From: Mucor racemosus
Lineage: Eukaryota; Mucoromycota; Mucoromycetes; Mucorales; Mucoraceae
NCBI GenBank assembly: GCA_027405735.1
Contig: JAPEHQ010000009.1
Location: 744,001-808,000 of the forward strand
Reading direction: 5' to 3'
Length of the DNA stretch: 64,000 bases
Part shown: positions 37,263 to 49,559 of the stretch, piece after piece
Layout: every line of letters starts with the position of its first letter
How positions within the stretch are numbered: position 1 is the stretch's first letter
Notes under the pieces: generated by a model
Databases searched by the model: none
The model's input: the letters and a program-made list of their open reading frames with translations, nothing else
What the model was told of the DNA's origin: nothing
Program-made: the position numbers and the translations under genes

Positions 37263-37991
37263 TGCAGTGGAATTACATACTAAAAACGCTTGATAAAAAT
37301 AAAACAACCTAAATTTCAAGTGTCGCTCATAAAATATGATGCCACTTGAAATGTGAACAACGATAATAAACAAACGCTTCAATTGAACACAATAAAAAAC
37401 GCATGCTAAAAATATCAAATACCCTTTTTGAACCATACATGTCGTGTAGATGATAGCACCCTTGATCACGGCGCAATCAATTACACAAATGACATATATA
37501 TATCAAAACAGGATTCTATCCAAATCAATAATGATAATAAACAAAGATATTAATTTAGTCAACTACTCATCTATATCGAAGTTGCACTATCAATATAAAT
37601 AAGATTCAAGCATATAAAAACTACCCCTTAAAAATTAAGGTGACATAAAATAGATATAACAGAAATAAACAAAACAACCATTTCCCAAAAAGGTCGATAT
37701 TGTCACACTTGACATACAATCCCTTATGGTCAATGCTCTACACAATTTACCCCTTAAAATATCGAATCAATAACAATGTACTTAAAACTGGAAGATTACT
37801 AAATATATATCCATTCAAGTCTGATGGTATCCAAGTTCTCCAAATCACTATAAATACCCTCATACTTTTCAATTATTTTAACTGTTCAGAAATCTTTTGT
37901 AATAAAAACTTTAGCTGATTATAATTGTATTTCTACTGCTTTTATTTTTATATTTTTTTTATTTTAGTAAATAAATTCGTAATTTACTGCA
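37263..37991 (+). mobile_element. Solo LTR, 729-bp family, copy 2 (TSD ATTAG)
   Basis: Same family and same 729-bp length as 9097-9825, with TGCAGTGGAATTAC and GTAATTTACTGCA ends. Flanked by ATTAG at 37258-37262 and 37992-37996. It was inserted immediately beside the 399-bp solo LTR, sharing bases of that element's target duplication. Confidence 0.9.
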
Positions 37992-38516
37992 ATTAGGCAA
38001 AACATTAGATTATTCTTTTTTGTGTTTCTATATCATTGGAAATTTTATCATTTTTCTGGAACATTTCGTGGGTTTGTAGCCAGTTCTAGCTTTTCATTGC
38101 GTAGATATAAATATCATTGCCTTCGATTTGATGTGGTAATCAAGAAATACGTCCAACAGTACAGTAGTAAATAATGATGTTTGATCTTAGAATGCGGTTA
38201 AATGAAAATATCAGCCTCTAACATAACGACTGCTACCTACACTAAAAACATCCGTCCCTTATGTTAGCATGCGTATTCAGATAGAAGAAAAGAATACCAG
38301 CTTAATAGTCTGGTATTCCTTATCAAGCGGTGAATACATCCTGGGAATATGAAAACAAAAAGAAAGAAATAACACACCTATAAAAGGATTTTCAAGGCTT
38401 TATATTATTTAGCACAATTAAAACCCTGCTAAATTGCACATTTCAGCCAATGTAAAAGCAACTTTACAGCGCATCAACCCATAAACTAAACAAAATATGT
38501 AGATAATATCTGTTAT

Positions 38517-38978
38517 TGTGGAACAGACAGAGCTATTCACGGAAAAAAGTATAAAAAAACAATAGGAATTCGACTAGATAACATTAGGGTTTTATTATCA
38601 AGTTAAATTCTACTTGAGGATTTTTGTAATAAATAAATGTCCTCTTTATATAGTTTTCATCAGAGAGATTAGGTAAGCATTCCTAGGTCCATACATAGCC
38701 AATAACACCCCTTGTCAGATATAAATCTTGATAGTAACCAATCGGTGTATTCATAGAATTCATGGGTCCTTGATCATAATGGTGTGATTAAATCCACAGT
38801 ATGTTGATTGGTCTTTAACTATAAGTTGCTAGGATAGAAGCTTGGTAGAAAATTTATATTAGTGTGAATCAGCATATATCATTTAGTAGTGAAATGTCTA
38901 TTCATGTCAGCTGTACTTTAATTGATAATCAGATGAAATGGAGATCAATATAGTGGATAAATGTGTACATATTCCACA
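38517..38978 (-). repeat. LTR of the retrotransposon (left, 462 bp)
   Basis: Pairs with 43728-44189; two substitutions between them by eye (GGTAGAAAA versus GATAGAAAA and TTGATAATC versus TTGAGAATC). Confidence 0.92.
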
Positions 38979-39818
38979 TGCGCCCCCACCAGTTTCAACG
39001 TAGTTGCATAATTGACAATTATGAAAACGATCAAGAAGGTCTGTATTTCATATGATACTCATTTAAGATGTAAAGTCATAATATATTCTGGGATCATGTA
39101 AAATCAACACTTGAACAAAATGTCTATATATACTGTAACTTGTGATTACATGTATATCTATCAAATGCTAAATTAACTGTATTATACTACAAAGTGTTGT
39201 ATGTATAAATGTTTATATTTGGCTTTGATATAATGTTCTTGATTTCAATTCCTGATTTGTCCTTGGAAATATATATATAGTCAACTGTATTATCAAATAC
39301 ATGTTTCATTGCACATTGTCAAAATTGTTTTGATAGTTGCAGTGCTTGATTGTTAATACAGCCTGTCATTTTATCAAATTTCATGTTCTCTTGATTCTAC
39401 CTAATAATGTAATTTGGTTCTCTCTGTTAAGGGTATTGACTGATGCAGTTATTGTTTCTTCGGATTTGTAGATTTTATCAAGTGTTCGTCTTATAAAATG
39501 CTATCTTATCCTTCCATGAATTACATTGCAGATTCTTTTAAATGCGTCCATCTAATCGAATGCTGTCTTCAAGTATTCTGGTACATAATGCTCTTTTGTT
39601 CAACCTCGCTATATTCTTATATATACATATATATATATATTGCTTAGAGTCTAACTGATGTTTAGCTTCTATTTTACTCGATTTTTGTAATTTCGATGTC
39701 TGGGTTCATTCATATTGCTTTGTTTTACGAGCATATATATAGACCTCTTTAGTATTTCAAATGGATCAGCAAACGCAGCCTCAAGTTGTTGTTTTTTATG
39801 TAAATTGATTTCTTTGTT

Positions 39819-39937
39819 TGTAACATAATGCTATTGCTTATTGTAACATAATGCTATTGCTTATTGTAACATAATGCTACGGCTTATATTGATATAATGC
39901 TGTGGCTTATTGTAATATAATGCTATGCTTATTGTAC
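39819..39937. repeat. Short tandem repeat inside the retrotransposon
   Basis: About five copies of a 23-25-bp unit (TAACATAATGCTATTGCTTA), the later ones diverged. Single TAATGCT units recur elsewhere in the element's interior. Confidence 0.8.
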
Positions 39938-42900
39938 AGAAATTGTTGAATTCTTATATTGTATAATGATATTCAATCGTATAGAATTTCTTTTCATCAT
40001 CAGTACTATGAAATCCATGTTATTTTCTTCATCATACATAATGCTAAGCTTATTGTATTGAATGATATTTTTCTTTTGGTACATACTACATTTGATTAAG
40101 TTTTTTAAAACGAGATTCATCTTTTAAACCCTCAATTTTATATGATGTGGTTAAAATATGATTTGTTGGTACAACATTTAACTACATCCTGTCCCCCACC
40201 AAGCTCTTTATGTCATTTATGGGCATAAAAGCGGCGAAAGTTCCCAGTGATTGAAGCATGCGAAACCCTTCAAGTTGCGTAAAATTAAGTATTAGACATT
40301 TCTTTAGTATACCATGTAGTAATTAAAATGACTCTAATTGGGCATTTTATTGTACATGTGTAACAAATGATACATCATTTATAGTGATCGATAATGAATT
40401 CACAATACCCAAATGTGGCATATAAGCGTACAAACCAAATGATATTGATAAAGCATTGATTGTACGTCTAAAATTATAAAGATGCCAGATGCAATGAGCT
40501 TCCTAAGGGAGCATCAACATGTAAACAGTGCACTTTCCAATTTTCGATCATCATATTTTAGTTAATTTTACGGTACAAGCGTATTAAATCGCATAAACCA
40601 AGATAGAAATTGCTTGGGAATATGGAATAACACTGCTGATAAAGGATTTTGTTAACAATCTCTAATGTATTTTGTTTGTATGATATGTATTGCATTGATG
40701 TGAAGCTATGGTTGTAGCCAATTTCTACTGAAATGGTCAGACATCATATGCCACGAATCAATTGTAGAACCATGGTTAAATGGTTGGTATGCACCTTATC
40801 GTACGATATGTGGGTTGTAAGTGTAGCATATCGACATTGGAAACCTCATGTAGCCCTGGAGTCTATTTTTATATAGTAGATCACTGCAGCACACACTCTT
40901 CAATGCCTTTGTATTAAAGTGATTTGAGGTGAATCATCAATTTATTGAATTTTTGAAACCGTGTAAAATGTTCAATATGCCTGCTATTGATCCTGCATTC
41001 AATTGTTGTTAAACGTCAGGTCAACATGGTAAAAGAAAGGATATTGATTGATCACATTTGACCAACCTTTATATATTTAACTGCAATTTGCATGGTATAA
41101 ATAAAGTGTATTCATTGATCAAATTTAGTCATGTAATTTTTGCAAAATCCTTCAAATAATGTTGTGGTGATCTAGAGCCAACATTTTCCTACCAACACAT
41201 AACAAAAGATATTGTTTGGTGCATAGTCAACATTCCTTTATTGATGTAATAAATGATAATATATTGATCTGATAGCATCAATCCATGATAAGTGTATGGG
41301 ATATAATTTGGTCTCGTAGTTTGCATTTTTAATGTAAATAACGATGTAATATACGTGGAATTGGCTTGATTTTATGATCAACATTCACTGCATTTACCTA
41401 AGGATCTCGATCAATTTTATAGTCGATGTTTTTCCTTTTCTCTACATGATAAAATTGTATCATTTCATATAGCCAACGTCTTCCGTATTTAACAAGGATC
41501 TCGATCGAATTTGTAGTCAATGTTTGCCTTTCATTTGCATAGTGCAACTGTTTGATCGTACAATCAAGATTCGTTGAAATAATACAGTGATTTTAGTTTT
41601 GCTTAAATCTCAAAATCATCTTTGTTTACTTTCTAGTTTTGACTCTTTTACTACTGTACATCTCAAATTGGTCATAAATACTTTAGATTTTCAGGATTAA
41701 TGCCGTTTCAAGATCGGTACATGTTTAACATTACAATAATAATAAAAAATGCCCTTTGTGTTTGTCTTTTCATTTTTATTTACTTCATTGAGTTTTGATT
41801 CAGGAGTTTGTGTACAGCAAAAGTCAATCGTTATATTGTTGACTTGATAAACCTTCTTGAGAAGATACATCAAAGCTAGCCAAATTCCGAATAAAATTGA
41901 GTAATTGTTGAATAAAAGATCAGACAGAAAGTCATTTGAATATCTTGTATTCGTAGTTGATGTTTCACTCAATCGTTTGTAGAATTGTTTTAAACAATCA
42001 ATGTAGCCTTTGTAATGTTTAAATAGTATCTAATCCAGGTCATCATGATCATTTTCAAGGTTTTATTTTCACTTGAAGGAATCAGTGTGTATGCAAAAAG
42101 CTACCAAATTGACTGTTTTTCCTTTCATTGTATCATTTGAACTATGGTCTATGGCTTGAAATGTACATAATAGACTTTCAATTTTGCTTTTTAAATCATA
42201 ATTCCTTATGATAACAACGTGTGTATCTATTCACGTCAAAGTTTCTTTGTTATATTCTTTTATAGTGGCATCAAATTTACAGCAGCTAATAGCAGTAGCA
42301 GCACCATCAATCACAAAGAATTAACACGTCAATTTCAACAGAATCAATATCAATCCGCCGTTGCATTTAATTAGATTGCAAACACCATAAAATGAAATGA
42401 ATAAACTTTCAAGTTCAGTATAATTTAAAACCATTGGCAAGAGAGGCTTCATTAGCATCAAGCTCAAACTATATTCTCTTACAGCTACAGCATCAAATTC
42501 AACAGTGCAAGCAACAGCATCAGTACAAAAAAATGCCATCAAAATAAAAGAAATATTAGCTGTGCCAATTTAAGGTATTGACATCAATATATCATATGTA
42601 TTTACTCAAACTCATAGTATTCATCTCATCAATCTCAAAATAGAAAGGATCGAGGACGATATTAAGTACAACCATTTGTATCAAGTTTGGAGTAGATGGA
42701 TATGATAAAGAATTGGAAGCAAAAATAATGGTAGCCCAACGATTGGATCATTTAATGAAAATATTGCATTTTTGGATTCTGGATAATTGCAATACAATAA
42801 GCATTTGCTGTCTCCATGATTGGAACAAAATATTCAATTCAACATTAGATGTAAATGTCAACAGCATAAACACCAATACCATCATTGTCATCATCAGCAG

Positions 42901-43727
42901 CAGATCCAAGATGAATTTATTTTGTAAATCAACAAATGTAAACAAAATCAAAATCTCATTGGTTTGCTCATATTCCATCTAATTCAAGTGGATATTTTGG
43001 TAAACTAATACCTGATGGGCAATTGCTTTCGAGGAAAGTCCAGTGATAATGTGCATGCTTAGTATGCTGAACAATTAATCATGGATCTTTAAGTTGATCA
43101 GAATCTCAATCTAAACAATGATATGCTTACTATTATTCTCAACTTTCATCAAGTAATCAAATTCATGTTTCTAAATGTGTACTCAATGGTATCAACACGA
43201 GAAATATACTGCTTTCAAGCATCAATATCAATTGTGCAAGCATGGATATTTTCTCAAAGAACTGAAAATAATCAACCATAGTGAAGTTAGGGTAATACAA
43301 CAGCATCTTGTTATGATTTTTCTGGATATGGAACACTTCAATTTGATTGATAAATCTTGACTTCTTGGATTCAACCTTTCGAGCCATAGATTTGAGATGA
43401 GCGAGCCACTTGAACCTTTTGGTAACCTTGGTAGCAGCCTAGGAATGTCTTCATCAAATATTAAATAAAATCAGTCTATTTAGTGTATTCTCTTTTAATC
43501 AGATCTTGGCAAAGCCTAGTCTTTTCAATGATACATCGATAGCTTTTAGGAACATTTGTCAATTTTGCTTAGCAAAGATGTGATCAAATAAATTCTCATT
43601 TTAATATTAAGTTGATGTTCTTGTTAAGACTTCTTCTTGGTGATCTTCTTTAGCCATTCTTGTTCTTGCGCGTTAGACCATCCGTAGTAAAGTCGCGTAA
43701 GCCCTTGGGTTGTTTAGTCGAAAAAAA

Positions 43728-44189
43728 TGTGGAACAGACAGAGCTATTCACGGAAAAAAGTATAAAAAAACAATAGGAATTCGACTAGATAACATTAGGG
43801 TTTTATTATCAAGTTAAATTCTACTTGAGGATTTTTGTAATAAATAAATGTCCTCTTTATATAGTTTTCATCAGAGAGATTAGGTAAGCATTCCTAGGTC
43901 CATACATAGCCAATAACACCCCTTGTCAGATATAAATCTTGATAGTAACCAATCGGTGTATTCATAGAATTCATGGGTCCTTGATCATAATGGTGTGATT
44001 AAATCCACAGTATGTTGATTGGTCTTTAACTATAAGTTGCTAGGATAGAAGCTTGATAGAAAATTTATATTAGTGTGAATCAGCATATATCATTTAGTAG
44101 TGAAATGTCTATTCATGTCAGCTGTACTTTAATTGAGAATCAGATGAAATGGAGATCAATATAGTGGATAAATGTGTACATATTCCACA
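43728..44189 (-). repeat. LTR of the retrotransposon (right, 462 bp)
   Basis: Identical in length to the left LTR, ending TTCCACA at 44189, followed by the GTTAT duplication. Confidence 0.92.
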
Positions 44190-45049
44190 GTTATCATAGA
44201 AACATGCATTTTCTACCAGAAAAACCGGCTGTCATATCATAGATTCATTAAAAAAATTGCAAAAGCAAGCTCCTAGAGCGACGCCGTAATTGAGCATAGC
44301 AAGGTTGAACGGCTAAGTCTTTTATACTATGGTATACCTAAATTTTAAATAAAGTGTATTTTTTTTTGTTCGACTTTTCTTGTATTTAACCACGTACAAT
44401 CTGAAAATTCAGTTTTTGTAGCGGACATTTTCGGGACTCATTTTGTCCTTACCAACACTCATGATTTTGATCAAAAAACAGAAAAATCTAATTTTGATAC
44501 TAAAATCAACATTTAAATATACTACATTGTGAGAGAAAATTGTAGCCACAACTAATACGCATTTTATAAAACCTTAATATTAAATGTCAATTAATAAAAA
44601 TTTGCACTTTTGGCCCAAAAACGGTTTTTTGATTAAAGGATTTTCATGTAATGTTTTGCAGTAAAAATGTTTATTATTTTTTATTGAGAAAATAGAGCGC
44701 TAAATTCTCTATATGTGTAGATTTTTTGTTTTTATAATTGGTAGTATAATTAACTCTAGATTTGCAAAATCAGAAAAAAAAATTTAAAAAATGTCAAAAT
44801 TGATGATCTGGATAAGAATAATTTTTGAAATTAATATTCCGTTTATAAACCTTGTAAGTCTTAAAAATAAGAGATTTTATAATACTTGAAAACTTTTTCA
44901 AGAATTTACGATGTTGTATCCACTTGATTCAAGCTTACTACTACTGTAAAGCTTTATACATGTGAATATTGTGTGGTAGTTTATTTGATGATAATATAGA
45001 CTTACTTTATAAGTATTGTGTTAGACATGTTTTACATTAAATTTTAGTC

Positions 45050-45262
45050 TTACCTCTCAAATATCATAAATATATAAATAAACTTGGCCATCATTGGAAC
45101 CTATTGCCGCCTTTTTACACTCTTTGTCCCAAGCCAATTTATTCAGTGCTTTACCAGAACCAACTTAAGTACTTACAAATGGTTTCCCTGTATTTGCATT
45201 CAAATTTTATAAAATAAGTTGACTGGTTCTATCTAACAGTAGTATCAAACGTATCATCAGCC
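45050..45262 (-). pseudogene. Captured dynein intermediate chain fragment, copy 2 (left arm)
   Basis: Minus-strand remains of the last WD blade: SGKALNKLAWDKEC-like followed by KKAAIGSNDGQVYLY-like, with several lesions. It occupies the same place in the left arm as copy 3 in the right arm. Confidence 0.65.
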
Positions 45263-45721
45263 TGCCTTATTATGATAAATGTCAATATAAAATCAGAAAC
45301 ATCCCATTATTGTCATTGTTATAAGCTATGAAAAGTTTGATTTTTAATAATGCAGCAATTAAATAAGAAACAAGATGACCCTAACAGCATATGGTGAGTA
45401 TTTAACATCTAAGTAAGTTTGATAAAATATGCTTTTATTTAAACCCTTTTAAAAATCCTGAGCAAACACAACGCCTTGGTCCTGTAATTTCCATCCTTCA
45501 AAATGTTGTTGCAATTTTCACTACACAATGAATGCACCCTTTATCAATCTTGACTTCGATGTACATTGTCGCCATCAGTTTTTTACCAGTTGTATTTTCT
45601 CTTATTTATTAATATTCAGTCATATTAAACGATGATTTATAGCACAACCAAAAAAAAAAAAAGAATGAATGCTTTAAAAGTTTTCGGCATATCAAATCAT
45701 GCGATTTAATAGCAATAAGTG

Positions 45722-45838
45722 CACACTACGGCCGACCTGTGCTGTACACTATAGCCTGTAAACTGTTGTTTCCGCTGAATATGATGGTTAAAAAGATAAC
45801 AATATGCACATGGGCACAACAAAAGAAACTGCATGAAA
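45722..45838 (+). mobile_element. Extra partial terminus of the CACTA-like element at the palindrome centre
   Basis: CACTACGGCCGACCTGTGCTG begins a 117-bp block matching 35731-35872, minus an internal deletion of about 35 bp. It points inward (+) and stops at a putative LTR. Confidence 0.75.
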
Positions 45839-46048
45839 TGTCAAAAGAGTCTCTATAAATAATCTTGCCAGAATATTACACTTTTATTAACAATACATCC
45901 TTTGGATGTATTTATATACATTAATTATAACTATTACTAGGGTTTTACTATCTAAGAATATGATGTAAGTCAATGATCCACATTGATTTACTGTAACACT
46001 AATTATATACTGTGACCTTGGATGTGAGACATAGGATGAGTATTGACA
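45839..46048. mobile_element. Candidate short solo LTR at the palindrome centre
   Basis: About 210 bp starting TGTCAAAAGAGTC and ending AGTATTGACA, with TG...CA and TGTCAA inverted ends. Its flanks belong to different parts of the CACTA-like element and no 5-bp duplication is seen. That would fit recombination between two insertions. Confidence 0.45.
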
Positions 46049-46424
46049 TAACAGTGCTACAAATCATCGTTCAATATGTTTTAATATTAATGAATTAGAG
46101 AAAATACATCTGGTAAAAAGTTGATATCCAACAATGTACATTGAGGTCGAGATAGATAAAAGATGCATTCATTATGTAGTGGAAATCGCAACTTTTTGAT
46201 GGATAGAAATTACAGGACCAAGGTGTAGTGTTTGCCTCAGGATTTTTAAAAGAATTTAAACGTATACTTCATCAAACTTATTACTTAGATGTTAAATACT
46301 TACCATATGCTATTAGTATCATCTCGGGTTTTATTTAATTGTTGTATTATTAAAAATCAAGCTTTTATAGCTTATAACAATGACAATAGGGTGTTTCTAA
46401 TTTTAAATTGACATTATCATAAGG

Positions 46425-46640
46425 TGGGCTGATGATACTACGTTTGATACTACTGTAGATCGAACCAGTCAATTTAATTTATCTGATTTGAATGCAAATA
46501 CAGAGGAACCATTTGTAAGTACTTAAGTTGGTAGTTCTGGCAACGCATTGAATAAATTGGCTTGGGACACAGACAGCAAAAAGGTGGCGATAGGCTCCAG
46601 TGATGATGGCCACGTTTATGTTTATGGTATTGGAGAGGTA
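46425..46640 (+). pseudogene. Captured dynein intermediate chain fragment, copy 3 (right arm)
   Basis: The best-preserved copy. It reads TTFDTTVDRTSQFNLSDLNA then NTEEPF, a GTAAGT-type interruption, then GNALNKLAWDTDSKKVAIGS and SDDGHVYVYGIGE before a GTAAG donor. Dynein intermediate chains end their WD40 domain with a (L)WxLNxDTExP segment and a (A)xNRxxWxxxGxxxAxGxSxGxxxxYDxGE blade, which matches in order. The rest of the gene is absent. Confidence 0.75.
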
Positions 46641-48703
46641 AGACTAAAACTCAATATAAATCACTTATTACGCAATAATTATAAAGTAAGTCTATATTAT
46701 CATCAAATAAACTACCACACAATATTCACATGTATAAAGCTTTACAGTAGTAGTAAGCTTGAATCAAGTGGATACAACATCGTAAATTCTTGAAAAAGTT
46801 TTCAAGTATTATAAAATCTCTTATTTTTAAGACTTACAAGGTTTATAAACGGAATATTAATTTCAAAAATTATTCTTATCCAGATCATCAATTTTGACAT
46901 TTTTTAAATTTTTTTTTCTGATTTTGCAAATCTAGAGTTAATTATACTACCAATTATAAAAACAAAAAATCTACACATATAGAGAATTTAGCGCTCTATT
47001 TTCTCAATAAAAAATAATAAACATTTTTACTGCAAAACATTACATGAAAATCCTTTAATCAAAAAACCGTTTTTGGGCCAAAAGTGCAAATTTTTATTAA
47101 TTGACATTTAATATTAAGGTTTTATAAAATGCGTATTAGTTGTGGCTACAATTTTCTCTCACAATGTAGTATATTTAAATGTTGATTTTAGTATCAAAAT
47201 TAGATTTTTCTGTTTTTTGATCAAAATCATGAGTGTTGGTAAGGACAAAATGAGTCCCGAAAATGTCCGCTACAAAAACTGAATTTTCAGATTGTACGTG
47301 GTTAAATACAAGAAAAGTCGAACAAAAAAAAATACACTTTATTTAAAATTTAGGTATACCATAGTATAAAAGACTTAGCCGTTCAACCTTGCTATGCTCA
47401 ATTACGGCGTCGCTCTAGGAGCTTGCTTTTGCAATTTTTTTAATGAATCTATGATATGACAGCCGGTTTTTCTGGTAGAAAATGCATGTTTCTATGATAA
47501 CAGATATTATCTACATATTTTGTTTAGTTTATGGGTTGATGCGCTGTAAAGTTGCTTTTACATTGGCTGAAATGTGCAATTTAGCAGGGTTTAATTGTGC
47601 TAAATAATATAAAGCCTTGAAAATCCTTTTCTACGTGTGTTGTTTCTCTTTTTTTGTTCTCATATTTCAAGGATATTATTTACCATTTGATAAAGCATAT
47701 CAGGCTATCAAGCTGGTATTCTTTTCTTGTATCTGAATACACATTCTAACATAAGAGACTAATGTTTTTAGTGTAGGTAGCAGTCGTTATGTTAGAGACT
47801 GATATTTTCATTTAACCGCATTTTAAGATCAAATATCATTATTTACTTACTGTATTGTTGGACGTATTTCTTGAGTACCAGATCAAATCGAAGGCAACAA
47901 CATTTATATCTACTCAATCAAAAGCTAAAACTGACTACAAACTCACGAAATGTTCCAGAAAAATGATAAAATTTTAAATGATATAGAAACAAAAAAAAAA
48001 GAATCATCTAATATCTTGTACAATAACCATAGTCTTGATCGTAGCTATGCTTGAAAACAAATCTTTTCACAGCGGATAATCCGTAAACTAAAATAATAAG
48101 TTTGAAGAAGGTTAATTTGTTTAAATTTTATGAGTAATAAAGTAACATCTATAATATTAGATTTGGTTTGCATATAAATTTAAGCAGTAAGTGTTATTTA
48201 AGTTTTTGCTCAAGCAAAAACCATTGTTGCTGTAAACACTATAACTATAAATATATTTACAAATGATGATAATCATAAATATATTGGCTCTTGCATGTAT
48301 TGCTTTACATCAACAACGCATTGAATTGCATTGTCTATAATTTATATTAATGGAAACAAATGTAATTTAAAAACCCATTCCAGTAAAAAAATGCATTGGA
48401 ATTTTGAGAAAGGCACAATACTCATGTACAAACCAATTTGTGCCCGTACAATCAGCTCATTATGCTCATGGTCAGACTTTATTATTATGCATAAATAGGG
48501 ATAATGCTATGCTTATAGACAATTTTACTATTATACACACATGGGATTAATGTCATGCACACGGACAGAATATATAATTCTGCACATACAGGCTTAGTGT
48601 TGTGCTCGTGTGCAGTTTTTTTTGTTGTGCCCACGTGCACCTTGTTATCTTTTTAGCCATATTCAATGGGCACAACAGCTCAGGCTATTGTATGCAGCCC
48701 ACC

Positions 48704-49238
48704 TGTCGTATATTTTCAGGATTGATAAATAGTACTTAAAAAAGAATACAATTATAAAAGAATGAGTAATTAATCAGTTCTTCAACTGTATAATAAAAAC
48801 AAGATATCGTTTATTTAGATGTAAAAGTATGGCCTTTTATATTGATTTGACATTGAGATCCTGAGATGTAGTAATAATTTAAGGCACTGTTGAACCATTA
48901 GATTTGTTTGATAGTAATCTATGGATTGAAATGGATCAGTCATAATTTAACCGTTCTTGCAGAGCTTGTGAGTTGTCTTGTTTCAATGCTGCGCTAAATA
49001 TGCTTGGATGTTGATTTGATAACTACTTGATTGGTTAACTGCTGGGATGAAATAATGTGGTGTCATAATTGAGGTCAAAGCGTTCTTGGTAATTACTGGA
49101 TTAAACTTGATACGCTAGGAGTTTCTTATATCCGATATCAAGACTTGCACTTCAATACATGTCGTAGTCAATAGATTGCAAGATGTATTGATACTGTAGA
49201 AGGTGATAATGTATGATACTAGTAGGTGGAATACAACA
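48704..49238. mobile_element. Solo LTR, 535 bp (TSD CCACC)
   Basis: Starts TGTCGTAT and ends ATACAACA, so the ends are inverted over 8 bp with one mismatch. Flanked by CCACC at 48699-48703 and 49239-49243. The left arm of the palindrome (around 35770) shows the uninterrupted AGGTGGGCTGC site. Confidence 0.87.
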
Positions 49239-49290
49239 CCACCTCGGAACAACGAGATCATCTTGTGCAGCACAGGTCGGCCGTAGTGAT

Positions 49291-49540
49291 GCATTATCAA
49301 TAAAAATAAGGTTCAAGCATATAAAAACTACCCCTTAATTTAATGTTACATAAAATAGATATAACAATAATAAATAACCATTTCCCAGAAGGCTGATATT
49401 GTCACACTTGGCATCAATCCCTTACCACGGCCAATGCTCTGCATGATTTACCTTTTAAAATATTAAATCAATAACAATGTGCACAAAAGTAGAAGATTAC
49501 TAAATATAAATCCATTTAAATCTGATGGGATCTGTCCGAA
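49291..49540 (+). mobile_element. Truncated copy of the 729-bp LTR family
   Basis: Matches about 9416-9665 of the first solo LTR at lower identity (GTTCAAGCATATAAAAACTACCC, then TTGTCACACTTG). It abuts the right terminus of the CACTA-like element on one side and a family A copy on the other. Confidence 0.75.
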
Positions 49541-49559
49541 AATAGAAGTATTTATATCA

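Larger units (their letters stand above)
38517..44189 (-). mobile_element. Complete LTR retrotransposon without intact coding capacity (TSD GTTAT)
   Basis: Two 462-bp LTRs (38517-38978 and 43728-44189) start TGTGGAA and end TTCCACA and differ at only two positions. The unit is flanked by GTTAT (38512-38516 and 44190-44194), and the right arm shows the empty site with one GTTAT. On the minus strand a polypurine run GGTGGGGGCGCA lies directly before the LTR at 38978, so minus orientation is favoured. No clear tRNA primer site was found. The 4.75-kb interior has no reading frame over about 90 codons and no recognisable protease, integrase or reverse transcriptase. That fits a large non-autonomous derivative mobilised in trans. 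Confidence 0.85.
35731..49288. mobile_element. Large inverted-repeat (CACTA-like) composite element with nested insertions
   Basis: The left end CACTACGGCCAACCTGTGCTG (35731) reappears inverted at the right end (ends 49288). The left arm (35731-45721) and right arm (49288-46049, reversed) are collinear over about 2.7-3.2 kb once insertions are removed. Next to both termini lie many short GGGCACAAC / GCACAYGAGC / ATGTGCA-like motifs in both orientations, as in CACTA (EnSpm) subterminal repeats. A candidate 2-bp duplication (AT) flanks the ends. No transposase frame is present. Both arms carry a captured dynein intermediate chain fragment. A further terminus copy lies in the centre at 45722-45838. 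Confidence 0.75.

Noticed and set aside
39819..39937. Regular repeats that might suggest a CRISPR-like array
   Set aside because: Contiguous degenerate tandem repeat without spacers, in a eukaryotic retrotransposon.
41697..43387. Small minus frames inside the LTR retrotransposon
   Set aside because: Inspected for protease, integrase, reverse transcriptase and RNase H motifs; none convincing.
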